Shown here one piece after another: positions 21,053-35,015 of a stretch of DNA of 64,000 bases (position 1 is its first letter; every line of letters starts with the position of its first letter). The notes beneath the pieces are model-generated. The model saw nothing but the letters and a program-made list of their open reading frames with translations, had not been told where the DNA came from and searched no databases. The position numbers and the translations under genes are program-made. This stretch comes from Planococcus citri (Eukaryota > Arthropoda > Insecta > Hemiptera > Pseudococcidae): positions 58,441,350-58,505,349 of the forward strand of contig NC_088680.1 in NCBI RefSeq assembly GCF_950023065.1. The letters run 5' to 3'.

Positions 21053-24000
21053 TTATGAGACTAATGTTTCGAATAAATGTATAGCAGTTTCTGGAATATA
21101 GTCTGTGATTTCTGATTTTGGTAATCCCGAATGAGCGATGAAAGTGTACAAAAATTCCAAAGTCGTACGTATTTCTGTTTGACTTTCAGTCTTATCCGTA
21201 GCGCTGAAATAAAATAATAAACTTTTACAATCTGTAAAGAATTTGCAGATGCTTAAATATGTACTCAACATACTTGGCAATCACAGCTAAATATGACTTC
21301 AGGTATTGACTCATGTATAATGTGAACTGCGACCGATTATTTGGATGGAACTGGCGAAAAATGGTTTGTAAACCAATCACGAAAGGGAATCCGTCTAAAG
21401 GATCACTACACTTTTTCCACATCAAGACACCTAAGTCAAAATGTTGATTAAAAAAACCATTCGTGAACGAAAAAATACGCTGAAAAGTTAATTTACCTGT
21501 ATTTTTCTGCCACTGTAATTTGGATAATTGAAATACAGTGAAGAAAAACATGAACATGGGAAAATAACGAAGATTGCTGGTGGTAATATATATTTTGGCA
21601 TACGGATTGCCAATTCCAGCCCATTCCAAGTACGTGCTAAGTTCTTTCAAGAGCATATTTTTATTTGTGTCGTCAGCACTTTCGGCGTATCGTGCTTTGA
21701 TTTCGTTCATCATTGCTCTGGTAAAAAAAAAAACAATTAATACTTCGAGATGATAAATTATAAAGTTTGAATTTATCAAACTTACTCGTTGAATGTTTCC
21801 AAACACATGTATAACTGTTTCGAATCAAATTTACACGAAATTTCCAATTCGTAAAAGATCTGTCGGCGTAGAATTTGCAATTGACCTATTTGTAAAATTG
21901 ATTCTGAAATACTAGCCGGGAGTTTATAAAGTTTACCCAAATATTGACCATAAACTTTGGAAGGATGTTCTGAAAATTTCCAACATTGTGAAATTAAACA
22001 AGAATTATTTTTAATACGATTTTCCAAATCTTACCGATCAATTGGGAAGGATTAGAAAAAGTATTCATGGCATTGGTGAAAAGATCTGTCCACATTTTAT
22101 CCCTGATTACTTCTTTTCGCAAGGTATCGAGTAAATTCTGAAATAAAATAACCAAAATAATGTCGTACTCGAATTGATTGATTTTTGTCTTCGATTTTAT
22201 CGCCTACTTGTAATTTGGTCACGATCATGAAACATATCAGTCTATCCAATCCGGTCAGCCCAGATACACCGATGGAATTTTTTATATCGTTGAATACTTT
22301 GAAATTCATCACTTCTGCTTGCGTTTTAAAATCGAACCACGCCATTGAATTTTCTACATAAACTGTAGTCCTAAAATGATAATTTGAATCAGATTATGAA
22401 AGTTTTCCCAATCCGTAATTTAGCTGGAGAAAATTCTTACTTTGGATCAGTAATCTTCAGCAATGCATTCAGCAATCTTCCAATGAAGTTGACTGAATTA
22501 TCGATTTTTGGAAAATCCGGAATAGGGATTGCCTTATTTTGATAAATACTTTGCCAGCTTTGGATTTTATTACGTAGGAAACTATTGCATTCCATTTCAA
22601 CGTTATAGCCAATTATACGAGATACCTCTTCTTGCCATATTTTCAAACCATGAATACCGATGTAATCTTGAATGTATTCGAACGAGCGTTTATATCCGTC
22701 CATAATCGTACTGAGGCGTTTTAAGGTCGATGATGGTTCAGGAGACTGAAAAAATAATAATAGGATTAAAAATTCATCTTTGAAGGGGAAAAAAATTGAA
22801 ACCGAATGAAAAAAAACACACTTTCGATTTCGAGTTGAAAGAAATCGTAGTATGGAGAGCAGTAGCTAAATGTTTAACTAGCTCTCTTCTGATTCCATCT
22901 TCCAACAATTTTTTAGGATCGATTTTCACAATTCCAACCAGAGTGCTTTTCATTTTCAACATACCTTCAGACAAAACCGAAATATCGTGAGTAAATCGAG
23001 CAACCTGAAAACAAAGCATTCATTAAAATTTACTCAAAACGAGGTAAAGTGCAACTGAACAGTAGTTACTTCAGTTCTATCGTCAAGCTGGGCGTATTCC
23101 TTGATTTTATCCTTTTCTAATCTAGTAGGCATCTCCTTGATGACATTTGTTTGCAAATGTATAATTTTAGCCATCAACAGAAACATGGTTTCCGGAATAA
23201 TATGAAGTACTTTTCTAATATAGGAAACCAATTCTTGGGAATAATATTGACTCACGGATACTAAATCTTCACTGCCAGCTTGATTAATTCGAAGGAGAGG
23301 TGTTTCCAGAGCAGACGATAGCTAAATAAATTTTAAAAAAAATAAAAATAAAATTTGAAAAACAATTTTTTTTGGGGGAATTTTTTTATAACTTACTTTT
23401 AAAAATGTAGCCCTCAGTTTACTCGCTGATGAAGGATCGCTTTTAATTCTCTCTTGCATTAATTTCGTGTAATTATCAACGGCAATCCAGGCGTAACCAA
23501 TATCGCCAATGATCTGCAAGTCGACTAAAACGTCTTCCTTTATAGCCATGATTTTAACCATTTTCTTTAGATATTTCGAAGATTCTCGTATATATTCGCT
23601 GACTTGGTGACTGTCTGATAATCGATGAAAACCTAACAATAAAAATTTCAAATAAATCATCGTTTTTATTCGTGCTAATTCGAGGAAAATTTCAATTCTA
23701 ACCTTGAACTTCTTCCAGGGCTTTTAATAATTGGAGTATTTTCCTACTTGATGATTTATATTTTTCGATATTGAGCGATTCGATTTCAGTACTTTTATTT
23801 TTAAACCAGCCTTGCAGATTTTCTGAAATTGAAGCAGTAAAAATTAATACAGAAATGTTTACTTCGTAATACCAGAGAAATATTGAAATAGATTAGAAAA
23901 ATATTTACCATTTTTTGGAATCCTCGTCAGAGGTTTTTCTCCAGAAAAAGCGTCGGATAAATCTTCCATTCTTTGTACACATTCGTTTTTCCATTCATTC

Positions 24001-25895
24001 CACTTGGGTTCTTTCTGATCTATCAACTTTTAAACGAATTTAAAAATTAATAAAAATTGAACAAATTTTTGATGAAATTGACTCATATCGGTGATATTTA
24101 CGTGTCTAATCAATTCTTTCAAATTTAATTCAAATTCGGCAGTGTTTAATAGCAATTGAAGTAGATCTGATTGTTTAATTTTAGTATCTGATAAAACCTG
24201 CTCACGTATTTGTTTACTTCGTTTATTCATTTCAGGTACTAGAAAATTAAAAATTCAATTTAGAAAAGGTACACGAAAATGACGAGTAAATTTTCAAGCT
24301 TACCGGTGTAATGTGGAATTGTATGCAGAATTAACCATCTCAGAGAAACATTACAATCTCTACAAACTGATGACATTTTACTGCTGGCTTCGAAAACTCG
24401 TTCTTCAGTAAGTGCACCTTCTTTTAAATATTGCTGGGTTTGTTTAACGCCTTTCTGAAATGTTCAATAAAGACCGAACATAGTAAATGAAGACTTTACT
24501 CATTTGAGATAGAAAAATTAGAGCAAAATCATACCTTAAGACTTTGCATATGATTTGTGGCAATAGTATGAATATTGTCTTGTTCCAAAGTATTACCAAG
24601 AGCTACTTTGGCTGCTTTGAACGAGTCCCAAATGTCGATTAGATTAATCGTTGATCCCATATAAAAACTAATTACCTGTTGAACACACAATGCATTAAAT
24701 TTTATGGATATTAATGCTCGTGAAATTAGTCACGTTGAATTTACCCAATTGTCTGGAAAATATTTATCGACGATTTCTCTCATTCTAGCGGATTGACTGT
24801 TGAGAATAGAAGCGTTGAAGAAAAGACAAACGAATAACATGACAGCCTGAGATGAGAGAGCTGTACTTCTATGTTCAGGACTCGGATAAGCTGATATTTG
24901 ATTATAAATATCGTCCGTCCGTAAATGACCAATAATCATGGTGATCAGATCTTCATTTATTTGTATTCGTCTACACATTAAAATAAATCAAAAACAATAA
25001 GTTTCGCGTCAATTTACCTTCATATTATGTAAAAATAAATCTACCAACTTGAAATAATCGACTGGATAATCTTGCGGTCTCTTACTAGTACCGAATCCGG
25101 TGGATCTCATTAGTTTGCAAACGTCATCTACAGTCGTCCTTCCTGTATAGTGTTGAGCACAGTAACGATAATAAGATACCAATAAACGTTCTCGAATCAT
25201 ACCGTCGATATGGATATCCAATAATAACAACATGACTCCGTAAAGATACAACATTTCACACTGTGATAATACAAAATAAAACGTTGTTGATGTTCTGGTG
25301 GTTATTTTTGTATTAAGATGACTAGAAACTATACCAATAGTTGTTTTCCTTCTCCGTTGTAAAATAAATTCTCGAGATTTTGTTGAATATAAATTCCATC
25401 TTCTAATTCTTCAACGAACTGATTAATATCTGTGGCGTACTTGTGTACGCTTTCAAAAACTAGGAAAAATCTATTCAAAATTTCAACGTTGTTGTCTCGA
25501 AATTCTGTATCCAAATCTTGAAGAGTCTGAAATCACACAGAATATTGGAAAATTTTCGATATCAACGTGGCATACTTAAGAGAGATGAATTACCGGATTT
25601 TTTTCGATTTTTCTCTCAAAATCATCGGAAGTTTTGAAGTACAGAAAATCCGATATTATGTCACCATATTTTTGTTGATCTTGTTTATTGTCCAATCTGT
25701 CGAATAAAATTGCAACGTGAGAGGAGTTTTGAAATTTCGGTTAGAAAATTATACGTGCGAAACAGACGATTACCGGAATGTACTCGGAATGTAATCTTTC
25801 AATCGAAGCAACTCTGCGATAACCGCATTTCCTCTTGATACGAGATGTACCAGAGCTCTACCACATGGGTTATCATCTGCGAGAAAGTCGCCCAT
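21053..25895 (-). CDS. WASHC5: strumpellin, WASH complex subunit 5
   Basis: Structural subunit of the WASH complex, which activates Arp2/3 on endosomes for cargo sorting. Twenty exons in phase: 25774-25895, 25594-25696, 25335-25526, 25049-25260, 24745-24970, 24535-24675, 24304-24454, 24102-24238, 23909-24026, 23703-23822, 23397-23632, 23070-23321, 22822-23004, 22441-22745, 22208-22370, 22035-22137, 21786-21969, 21497-21717, 21274-21430 and 21053-21203. The product is 1158 aa, within one residue of human strumpellin, and is collinear throughout: MGDFLADDNPCGRALV at the start, then KYGDIISDF, MLVSYYRY-like LLVSYYRYC, DDIYNQISAYPSPEHRS, MREIVDKYFPDNW, FSGEKPLTR, KLRATFLK, DPKKLLEDGIRRELVK, SFEYIQDYIGIHGLKIWQEE and GLDRLICFMIV. 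At exon 4 the reading frame and homology require the donor after DYFK, not the next downstream GT. Confidence 0.97.
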
Positions 25896-26592
25896 TTTCT
25901 GCTAAATGAATTCGTCTGCAAAATGAGAAAATTTTCACGTTGAATGAGAATCTTTTGAGGGAAAAGTGAGCGTTTACAAAATATTAGATGGTGTTATTGG
26001 TGTAATTTTTACCTGCAAATACTTGTTGATTTGTAATTCAAGGAGCCATTGTAATGAAAATTTTAGTACTTCGTAACAATAGATCTCAGAATTAGGCTCG
26101 TAATTGCAACTCGTAAGTACCAAAATAATTTATTTTGTGTTTTAAAATCCAATTTTCAATTTAGTTTTCCAATTTCCAAAATTCAAAATTCAAAATTTCT
26201 TCTTTCTTATCAGTTCTTATCAATTGGACAAATTTTTCGTTTTTTTTTCTACGCACAATCGAAGCATCGTAAAATTACACAGTCGGCGTCTCTGCGCCTC
26301 CGCGATGAAAATTTCAGAGCCCGTCGGTCGCATTCGTCAACATTGTTATTTTTTGTTAACAAATTTGTTGGAAAAAAAGTAATGTAATGTAATTTCAATC
26401 ATCTAAATACTATTATTAAGATTTATTAATCATTCATTATGATCTTGATGAATTCGTGAATCAGTATACTACCCTAGTTTTTAGTAATTCAATTGTCAGA
26501 GTTCGCGTAAGTATAGAACCCACCCGATAAGATTTCATCGATACCAACATCTTGCTCGACTCCCATTAATCTTTCTTTATTACAGAAACAAA
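25896..26592. promoter_or_regulatory. shared upstream region of WASHC5 and Bre1
   Basis: About 700 nt separates the two divergent ATGs. A CpG-rich patch at 26280-26330 (GGCGTCTCTGCGCCTCCGCG) stands out from the AT-rich surroundings and may mark the bidirectional core promoter. A plausible acceptor (TTATTACAG) lies just before the Bre1 ATG, so Bre1 may have a noncoding first exon here. Confidence 0.5.
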
Positions 26593-29500
26593 ATGGAAAG
26601 CTTTTCGAGTAAATCGGATAGCAAAAACAGCGATGGGCTGAAGAAAGTAGTCTTCGAACCATTAAGAATCGGTCCTATCTCTACACTCGAAGAAATGGAC
26701 ATCAAGGTTTTGAAGTTTCAAAACAAGAAATTAGCCATGGTAAAATACGATTATATCGCCTATATTTCCATCTGTTGTATCGATGTTTCCACTAATCTCA
26801 ACTTTTTATGTAATTAGCGGCTAGAAGATCGTAAAAGAATAGAGAATGAACTTCGACAAAGAATCGAACAATTGGAAAAACGTCAGACTCGAGATGACGC
26901 TGTATTGAATGTTATTAACCGTTACTGGAATCAGTTAAACGAAGACGTTAGATTAATGCTGTTACGATTTGATGCCGAATCTGCCCATGATTTAGAAGCT
27001 CAAAGTTTGTATATTTTTGTAGGTTATCCAACGGTGAGAAATTTTTTGTACTAATTTATATCTATGTCACAGGTGAGAGTGAAGCAGCCACGTCTTTCTT
27101 AATGCAGCTTTCTACATGGGATAAGAAAGAACTAGACGAAAAATTAGCGAATCGAGTTCAAGTTTCTAAACGCGCTGTAGCTAAAATTATTCAAGTATAC
27201 GATCGCTTATTTTTAAAATACGAGAAAATGTTGCATTTTTTAGAAACGTTGCCCGATGTTAGTGTGGGTAAGTATCGTTGTTCGAGTTCTTTGATCGATG
27301 TTTCATAATGTTCACATCCCTATTCAATGATCGAAATTATTTTCAGAACATATGGATACTGATTCCGACCCTAATGTCGCCTCCAGTCTTTATAGAACCA
27401 AGAAATTAATATCGAGTAGTGATCATAACTCTGAAAGTATGGAAACTGGCGATTCGGACGATAAAAACGATGAAAAACAAGACTGCCAAGAGAAAAATTC
27501 CAGAGGAGATGATGATATAACTGATAGAGATGTTAACGATGGTTCCAGTAGTAAAGATAAAAATGACGACGATAGTTCTGCAGGAAATTCTAAAAATCCT
27601 GGTACTGTAATTAAACAGTTTAAAGATATGTATACCGAATGTTCGCGTGAAAATATTAGGCTACATCAAATCATCACTTCGTTGCAAGAACAGCAACATG
27701 GCATGTCTCTGAAGGTATTCATTTCTTGTCAGTTTTCTTTCCAACGGTGTTTTTCTGAAGTGTTTTCACCGTGATATTTTTTCAGTTACACGAATTGCAA
27801 GATGATTTAAATGTTAGAGAAACCGAAATCGCCGAGTTGCAAAATCGTGTCGACGATATCGAGTACGAAAATTCGAAATTACAAACGAAAAATTGTCGAA
27901 TTGAGCATTATTTAGCCGAAACGTTAGAAAAGATGAGGGCTCAAGAGCAAGCACTGGCGGAACGAGGCACGTCTAGTTCAACTTCAACTGCCGATCCTGT
28001 AACCAAGTCGAATGTTAGCAATAAAAAAGTAAGCATGGCTGATGAAATTGATTTCGTACCAATATATTGTGTTATTATACTATTTTCAACTTTGATCTTT
28101 TTATAGATCGAGGAATTAGCCGAAGAACTAGAAGAACAACGAGAACTGGCCACGAATACTTTACAAGAATTAGAAACGTTGAATATAAAATATAGAGAGA
28201 ATTTGAAAAAAGTTGAAGAGTTGCAAATGAACGTAAGTTGCAGTGTTCGAAATTTTGAGAAATTATGTCGGGTTCAATTTTTCATTTTACGTCGTTTTAA
28301 TTACGCAGCTGAAACACTTACCGGAGAGTGTGGTAGTCGAAACGCCGGAATACAAATGCCTTCAGTCGCACTTCTCCGTCTTGTACAACGATTCTGTGCA
28401 AATGCGAACGCAGCTGGAAGAGTATCAAACTCAAATTCAAACGTTACAGAGTTCCTATTTAAGAAAAATCGAGTTAATGGAGGTAAACACCCGACAACGA
28501 GCGACGAATCGCGTGATTTATTGTATTCTAATTTCGAATTTTCTTTCAGACCGAAGAATTAATGACGCAGAAACGCCTTCGTACCGAATTATTGCAAATG
28601 GACGATGTTAACTCGCAGCTACGCAAAGAATACGAAATGTTGAGGATGGAATTCGAGCAAAATCTAGTTGCGAATGAGCAAACTGGTCCAATTAATCGAG
28701 AAATGAGGCATTTAATTACCTCTTTGCAGAATCATAATATTCAATTGAAAAGCGAAGCTCATCGGTATAAGAGGAAGTATAAAGAACTAAGCGCTGAATT
28801 TGGCAAAGTAAATACTCGTTTATTTATACTCATTTATGTCGTGTTGAAAGAATAATATTCACATTACGCGATTATTTTCAGAATAAACGAATCCAAGATG
28901 GACAAAAAGTACGCCATGAATCCGAACCCAGTGGCAGTCAAGACGTTAAAGAAAAGAAACCAGAATTCCCAGTCAAAGAAGAGTTACTAGACATTAAATC
29001 CGAATCAATGGATACCGATTTTAATTCAACATCGGAAGTATGTTTCATTACCTCGCATAACGATTTTTTTTCCTGGAAAATATAAATAATTTAGAACCAT
29101 TTACAGAACGCAAATGCATCCGTTTCGAACGAGAGTAAAAAGGAACCAAATGCATCTGTTAAAGATGAACCTATGCCCGATGCTCAAGAATCTTCGTCAT
29201 TGAAGAAACCATCTACAACTCCTGTCAAGTTTCCTCCTCAGAGTGGACCATCGCAGCCATCGAAAGATGCTCAAAATAGGCCCAAAGACGCGAAAGACAT
29301 TAAAGATGGCAAAGATCAGAAAAATACCGATAACGAGTTCATCAGAGACTTGAAAAATCAATTAAAGTGAGTTATTCGTTAGTTGAATAATCAATCGTGA
29401 CATGGCTGAATAATTTTATCCCCTGTGTCAACGTAGGAAAGCTCTGAATGAACAAAAAGACTTGAAATTGCTGTTGGATATGCATAAAAAATTGAATCAA

Positions 29501-30892
29501 GATAAACGAGACAAAGCTCAGTTAATGTTGATCGAGAAAAAGTTACGAGCCGAATTAGAAGATTTAAAGCAACAAATGCGTCGTATACAAGTGAGTATTT
29601 ACGAAAATATCCCGAAATTTCCTTTCAGTTTTATCAAGACGTTATGTAAAATTTTGAATAAATTTACAGGAAAGTAAACGAGAAGGATACAAAAAATTAG
29701 CCGATGAAGATGCTTTGCAAAGAATCAAGTATCTCGAAGAACAGAATCATGGTTTACAGAAACAAGTCCAAATGCACAAACAGGTAAAAAAATTAACCAA
29801 TATCGTGAAATAAAATTTAGGAAGTTTTATATTTAATCCAATATCTGTCATTTTAGGAAGAAGAAGCTCTACTTAGTGAAATGGAAGTGACCGGACAGGC
29901 GTTCGAGGACATGCAAGAACAAAATTCCAGATTAATACAGCAACTTCGTGAAAAAGATGAAGCTAATTTTAAACTGATGACCGAACGTATCAAATCGAAC
30001 CAATTGTATAAAGTTTCTAGAGATGAGAAGGAAGGTTTACAAGAAATGGTTAGTATTAGATTTTCCATTTCGGAAAACCGTCTTGTAATTATGTTGTTAT
30101 GCAATCCGCGTTAACTAAAACGTTCGCTATTCTGTCAATCACCTCGAATACGTTTGCATTTTTTATTGCAGATAAATGTTATGAATAAACAATTGGATTC
30201 GGTGAACATGGTAGTCCATAAATTAGAAGAAAAAGAGAAAATTTATCAAACAGCGTTGAATAATTTAGAGAAAGAAATGTTGATACGTCAACAAACCCTA
30301 GAACTGCATAAACGGAAAGCCATCGAAAATGCGCAATCCGCTGCTGATCTGAAATTGCATTTAGGTAAAATATTCGACTGTCAATCTCTCCCCTCGCTTA
30401 ATATATCGAATTCTCCCTAATTAACATTTTTTTCTCTCGTAGAAAAATATCACGCCCAAATGAAAGAAGCTCAACAAATCGTATCCGAGAAAACTAGCTC
30501 TTTAGAAGCCGAAGCGTATAAAAATAATAGATTACAGGTAAATACCGGTCTCTTTCCATCAAACAATGCAATAAGGATACCTTTTCAACGCGTATTTCTC
30601 TATTTTACAGGAGGAAATAGGCCAATTGAAACGTAAGGTAGAACGTATGAAGAAAATAGAGGCGGCTGGTACGCCCAATATCGTCCTAATGGAAGAAATA
30701 CGCGAATACAAGGAAACTCTGACGTGTCCATCGTGTAAAGTAAAACGTAAAGATGCCGTTTTAACTAAATGCTTTCACGTATTTTGCTGGGATTGCGTCA
30801 AAGCGAGATACGAAACAAGGCAACGTAAATGTCCCAAATGTAACGCCGCTTTCGGTGCCAATGATTATCATCGTTTGTATCTGGGTAATTGA
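26593..30892 (+). CDS. Bre1: E3 ubiquitin ligase Bre1 (RNF20/RNF40 type)
   Basis: Nuclear RING ligase that, with Rad6-type E2, monoubiquitinates histone H2B during transcription. Sixteen exons in phase: 26593-26739, 26818-27004, 27073-27267, 27347-27714, 27786-28028, 28107-28232, 28309-28482, 28550-28807, 28882-29037, 29107-29366, 29437-29590, 29670-29783, 29857-30048, 30172-30364, 30443-30537 and 30611-30892, giving 1047 aa. Landmarks: N-terminal conserved block (VFEPLRIGPISTLEEMD), NRYWNQLNEDVRLML, long coiled coils across most of the protein, an acidic Ser/Asp-rich insert after EHMDTDSDPN, a Lys/Glu-rich linker in exons 9-10, and a C-terminal C3HC4 RING with CPSCK, CFHVFCWDCV and CPKCNAAFG, ending RLYLGN. 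The exon 2 donor is uncertain: 27004 (chosen) or 27022 both keep frame. Confidence 0.97.
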
Positions 30893-31861
30893 AAATCTTC
30901 GTACTTGAAACGTTAATTATTTACCAATCGCCAATTTCCAATTTAAGTGATAGCCAACCAACCAACGTGCGAATGACGTCGAGTTGATAAAGTAGAATAG
31001 TTTATTATCGCAGTGATTTTTTTTTTGTTTATACTCTTAACGAGATATTTATCGTTACTTGTTTCATTTTCAAATAAGTTCTTTCATTTCGTTCTTTTTT
31101 TTTCTCATTCGTTTTCGCTTGTTTGTAGTAAGAAGTGTACAAAGTTCTCCTATCGTCGCCCCCTTTATGTCCTCAATCGATGACTTAAATTCGCTGATAG
31201 GATTTGAAAGTTGATTTTGATGAGAATTTTGAACGATTTATTTTGAAAGTGGTTACATAATGATAGCGGACTACTAGAATCGTGGAATTTTGAAATGTTT
31301 TGTTAGGTACTTCTTTATATGTATGTACATGGAAGTATAATTTTTACGTTGAAATCAACCTCTTTAATTTCTCTGCAACGTAAACTGTAAAGTATGTGTA
31401 TTTGCTAATAGATTTAGCATAATGACTGATGAGATTTTGTCGACGATGATTTTTGAAGAAGTATAATTTGTATTTTCGGAATAGATTTCTGTAGTGAATT
31501 GACGTATGAAATTTAACAATCATATGATCTATCACTTATCACGATTACATTTAGAAAACCAAGACCTAAAAATTATCTAAAAATACTACGTGTATTTTTC
31601 TTATCGAGTTTACCCTCCTTCTTGAATAATCGGTGTAATTATAAATAGGCCTTCATGCAATACATTATGATTTTTTTCTTTTTTACGATTTACACATATT
31701 ATCGACGTGTTGTTTTTGTTTTTTCGTTATGTATATATTTATATTTTTTAATTTTTATTTTAAAACGGTATGGAAAAATTTGTATGATTTTTTTTTTAAA
31801 TATAAAATTTAATTTAAAAAACAAACGGAACACGAAGTTTATTATCTTTAAAAAACAAATC
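30893..31861. other. convergent 3' flanks of Bre1 and SPTLC1
   Basis: Very AT-rich DNA with T runs, probably mostly the Bre1 3' UTR and spacer. No gene or repeat unit was recognised; short frames at 31344-31535 and 31655-31906 are chance. Confidence 0.5.
31838..31843 (-). promoter_or_regulatory. polyadenylation signal of SPTLC1
   Basis: AATAAA on the minus strand about 20 nt after the SPTLC1 stop codon, implying an exceptionally short 3' UTR if used. Confidence 0.45.
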
Positions 31862-34194
31862 TCAGGTGAAAATTTCATTCGCTGCTTCTTCCAATGTCGA
31901 AATTAATTTAGATATATCTTCGGAGTTCGTGGTAACGCTGACGGTTAAACGAATACTAGCACGAGGTGGTTTATATTCTTTATCAACGAGATAGTGTGCA
32001 GTGGTAATTAAGATCTGGCGATTATTACACTGAAATAAGAAACAGAGTGCATTTTGGCATAGTTTTAGAAACTAGAACGAGTTACTCTCGAAACGTGTAT
32101 AGATAAATTTACTCACGTAGAAGGTTATCTCGTTCAGTAAACTCATCTCTTTATCGTAACTGTCTAATTGAAACGGTTCTTTCAAGAATAAATGTTTAAT
32201 AGGGCTTGCAGCGTCGCTTTCGATATCGAAATAAATTTTCAAAACAGGGCTGCTCGATAAAGCGTCGTGTAATTGGTTACAACGGTTCGATAATCTATCC
32301 GTTAAATCTTTCTCTTCGTCCAGGACGTCTATTCCGGCACGAGCTGCGACAGCTAAGAAAGGTGGTAACGAAGCTGAAAAGCAGTAACCTGAGGAAAATA
32401 CGCCATTAATTAGATACATAAGCTCGTTTCGTAACAAATCTCGAATTGAAATATGGCGATGATTACCTAATCCAGCTAATCGCTGATGTTCTACTATGAA
32501 AGTGCTACCGACGCAGAAGCCTCCTCCGGTGCCTAAAGCGTACTCCATACTCGCCATTATCATATCTACGTCATCGTTCTGTAATTTTAATCAGTGTTAG
32601 AGTACGAAGTGAGAAAAAAATCGAGTGACGAACGTACATCGATATTGAAGTGCTCCAAAATACCACGTCCGGTTTTACCGAGAACTCCGAATGAAATACT
32701 TTCGTCGATGAAGATTCGTAATTGGTATTTTTTACGAATTTCTATCATTTCAGGCAATGGACAAATTTTACCGCTGTTTATATAGATTCCTTCGACGATT
32801 AAAAATTTACGTATTTTGGAATTGGATTTTTTATCCTGAAATCAAATTATTTTCGAGTTAATCGAAGAGGTATTGATTTTTACAGTTAATCACCTACACA
32901 CGATGCTTCGATAACGAGCGAATATAAGCGTAAAATATTTCGCATTTATTAAATTTTCGCTCCATTAATGGCAGAGATTGGTTGAATAAAAATTGTTCTC
33001 TCACGATTACAGCCTACAAGAGTATAAATGATCGTAATGTACTTTTATTTCAGTTCACCAATCAAGTTTACCTGATGAGAGTCATCCCAGGATTTAATCA
33101 GGGATTCCAAATGTCTGAAATCGTTATGTTTGAAATAAAATACTGTCGAACGTGACGCTTCGATTCCACGCTGGATAGCGAAATTAACCCTTTCATCGCT
33201 GTAAATTTAATCACACAATTATACGATTGCGTACATGACTCTAATCAGCTACGAATGAAAATTACTCACGCGAAAATCACGTCTTGTTTTTTCGCATACG
33301 CCGGAATAGCGCTGGCAATGGTCGAGAACCCGTAAGAGTAAACTATTGCGCTTTCCATGTTCATAAATTTACATAATCGAGACTCTAAATCTAGATGTAC
33401 ATCTGTAAAATACACGAATTAGCGTCTCATTTACTCCGGTGATTTTTTTCTATCGTCTTACCGACAGTTCCATAAAAGCCCCTGGGACCGCAAGATCCTA
33501 CACCGTATTTGAATATGGATCGTTTGGCTTCTTCGATAATGTATTCGTTTTCAATAAATCCTAAATAATTGTTCGAAGCGAAATTCAACATTTTACGTCC
33601 ATCTATTTCGACCCATTTTCCAACCTGGAAATTGAAAAATTCGGTTTAAAGTAAAAGTTGACCTCAGCAAACGTAGGTTAAGGTAATTCGAACGGATATG
33701 TTGTATCGAGATGTTCGAAACATGCGATGCATTAATTATTTATTCATGTATTCGAAAAAACACAAGTGTTGGACGTATTTTAAAGTAATCACCTTGCTGT
33801 TGACGATTAATGATCGAGTTTCAGGTACAGAATTGGGTTTTAATTTCGTTTCGTCGACTAGAGGGTCTGGAGTCCAGTCAAAATCAATGTCCTGGAAAAT
33901 AAAGTTGATAATTAATTACAATTATAATGGATTGAGAAATCAGCTTTGTCTGAATTTCATCGTTGACTCAATACAGTGCATAGGTAATGGGTTTATTGAA
34001 GCGTGAAGAAAATATTTAATATCTTTAGAAATACTCTCACAAGTGAAAGAGAGAAAGCGATCGATTATTTATTATGAAGTGATGATCATATTTTTTACCT
34101 TGTTGGATTCCTCTTCATTTTTCCTCCTCTTCTTGAAATTATTGAATACAAAAAGTGTTAGAATGGTTATGACTAAACCCACAAAATACTCCAT
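31862..34194 (-). CDS. SPTLC1: serine palmitoyltransferase subunit 1
   Basis: ER subunit of the enzyme that condenses serine with palmitoyl-CoA, the first step of sphingolipid synthesis. Nine exons in phase: 34099-34194, 33793-33891, 33462-33624, 33270-33402, 33072-33198, 32638-32835, 32467-32578, 32117-32388 and 31862-32029, giving 455 aa (human 473). An N-terminal membrane segment (FVGLVITILTLFVF) is followed by NFASNNYLGF, KYGVGSCGPRGFYGT (with the Cys mutated in human neuropathy), DVHLDLESRL, YSYGFSTIASAIPAY and IDESISFGVLG. At the cofactor-lysine position the sequence reads MEYALGTGGGFC with no Lys, as expected of subunit 1; catalysis needs SPTLC2. The 32836-33071 intron is longer than its neighbours and contains an in-frame stretch that I left out because joining exons 5 and 6 directly matches the family's length. 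Confidence 0.96.
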
Positions 34195-35015
34195 CTGTTG
34201 GATTTGTAAAATGAACCAAAATTATAATAATTCAATGAGCAAGTAAAATTTTTATAGGAGTGTAATATTTACCTTTGAATGCAGTTGGACAGAAGAAAAC
34301 TATTTTTAAAATTATGATTCATAAATCAACGGAAGCATTATTCAAGCATTTCAAGCACTTTCTTCGAAAATATCAAGTGTTCTAGTTTTCAATCTTCATG
34401 TAATAAAATTAGATCAATTTCACACTAACACAACGACAGATGATCGAGTGATTGCTGATGAATGAATGATCGATCGACTGATCAGCGATCATCAATCACC
34501 GACCGGCGAGGCAGCGAAAAAAAGAAATTTGATATTGATAGGAGTCACGCAGGGTTACCAATATCCAAAACTTTTCATTTCTCTTTCACAAACGCTGATT
34601 TTCATTTGTTCGAAGAGTTATGGTTTTGGTCGCTGTGAATTTGAAAAATTATAAAAAATTGATTAAAATTTATGAAAAGCTCATTTCAATGCGTAATTAC
34701 TCTCGTAGAAAATCGTAGGTGCAGAAATATTAATCAGTCTTCATCTAGGTACTTTTAAAATTTAAACAAGGCAACACTGATTTCGCGTCCGATGTTTTTT
34801 TTCTAAAAAAAATTTTGCAGGTTGAAATCTGTTATCAGTTTTTAGTACACATAATTTTGAAAATTGTACACGTTCGTTGCTTTTTCTCTAAATTTTTGTG
34901 TGATGTTCTCGAAAATATTTCTTAACCGCTGCGTGCAAGCTCTTTAAATGTATTCTATGCGTGTTTAATCTCCAGCATCGTTCGGTACAGAATCGTTGAG
35001 CTGAAACCCCTCAAG
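34195..35015. promoter_or_regulatory. divergent upstream region of SPTLC1 and LANCL
   Basis: Spacer between two head-to-head ATGs, holding both promoters and 5' UTRs. A repetitive GATCGA/TGATCGATCG patch lies at 34440-34490. No gene is supported here. Confidence 0.45.

Noticed and set aside
24970..25260. Alternative WASHC5 exon 4 ending at the AAG/GTAAAT donor near 25018
   Set aside because: It breaks the reading frame into exon 5; the donor at 25049 restores frame and matches the strumpellin family at this point.
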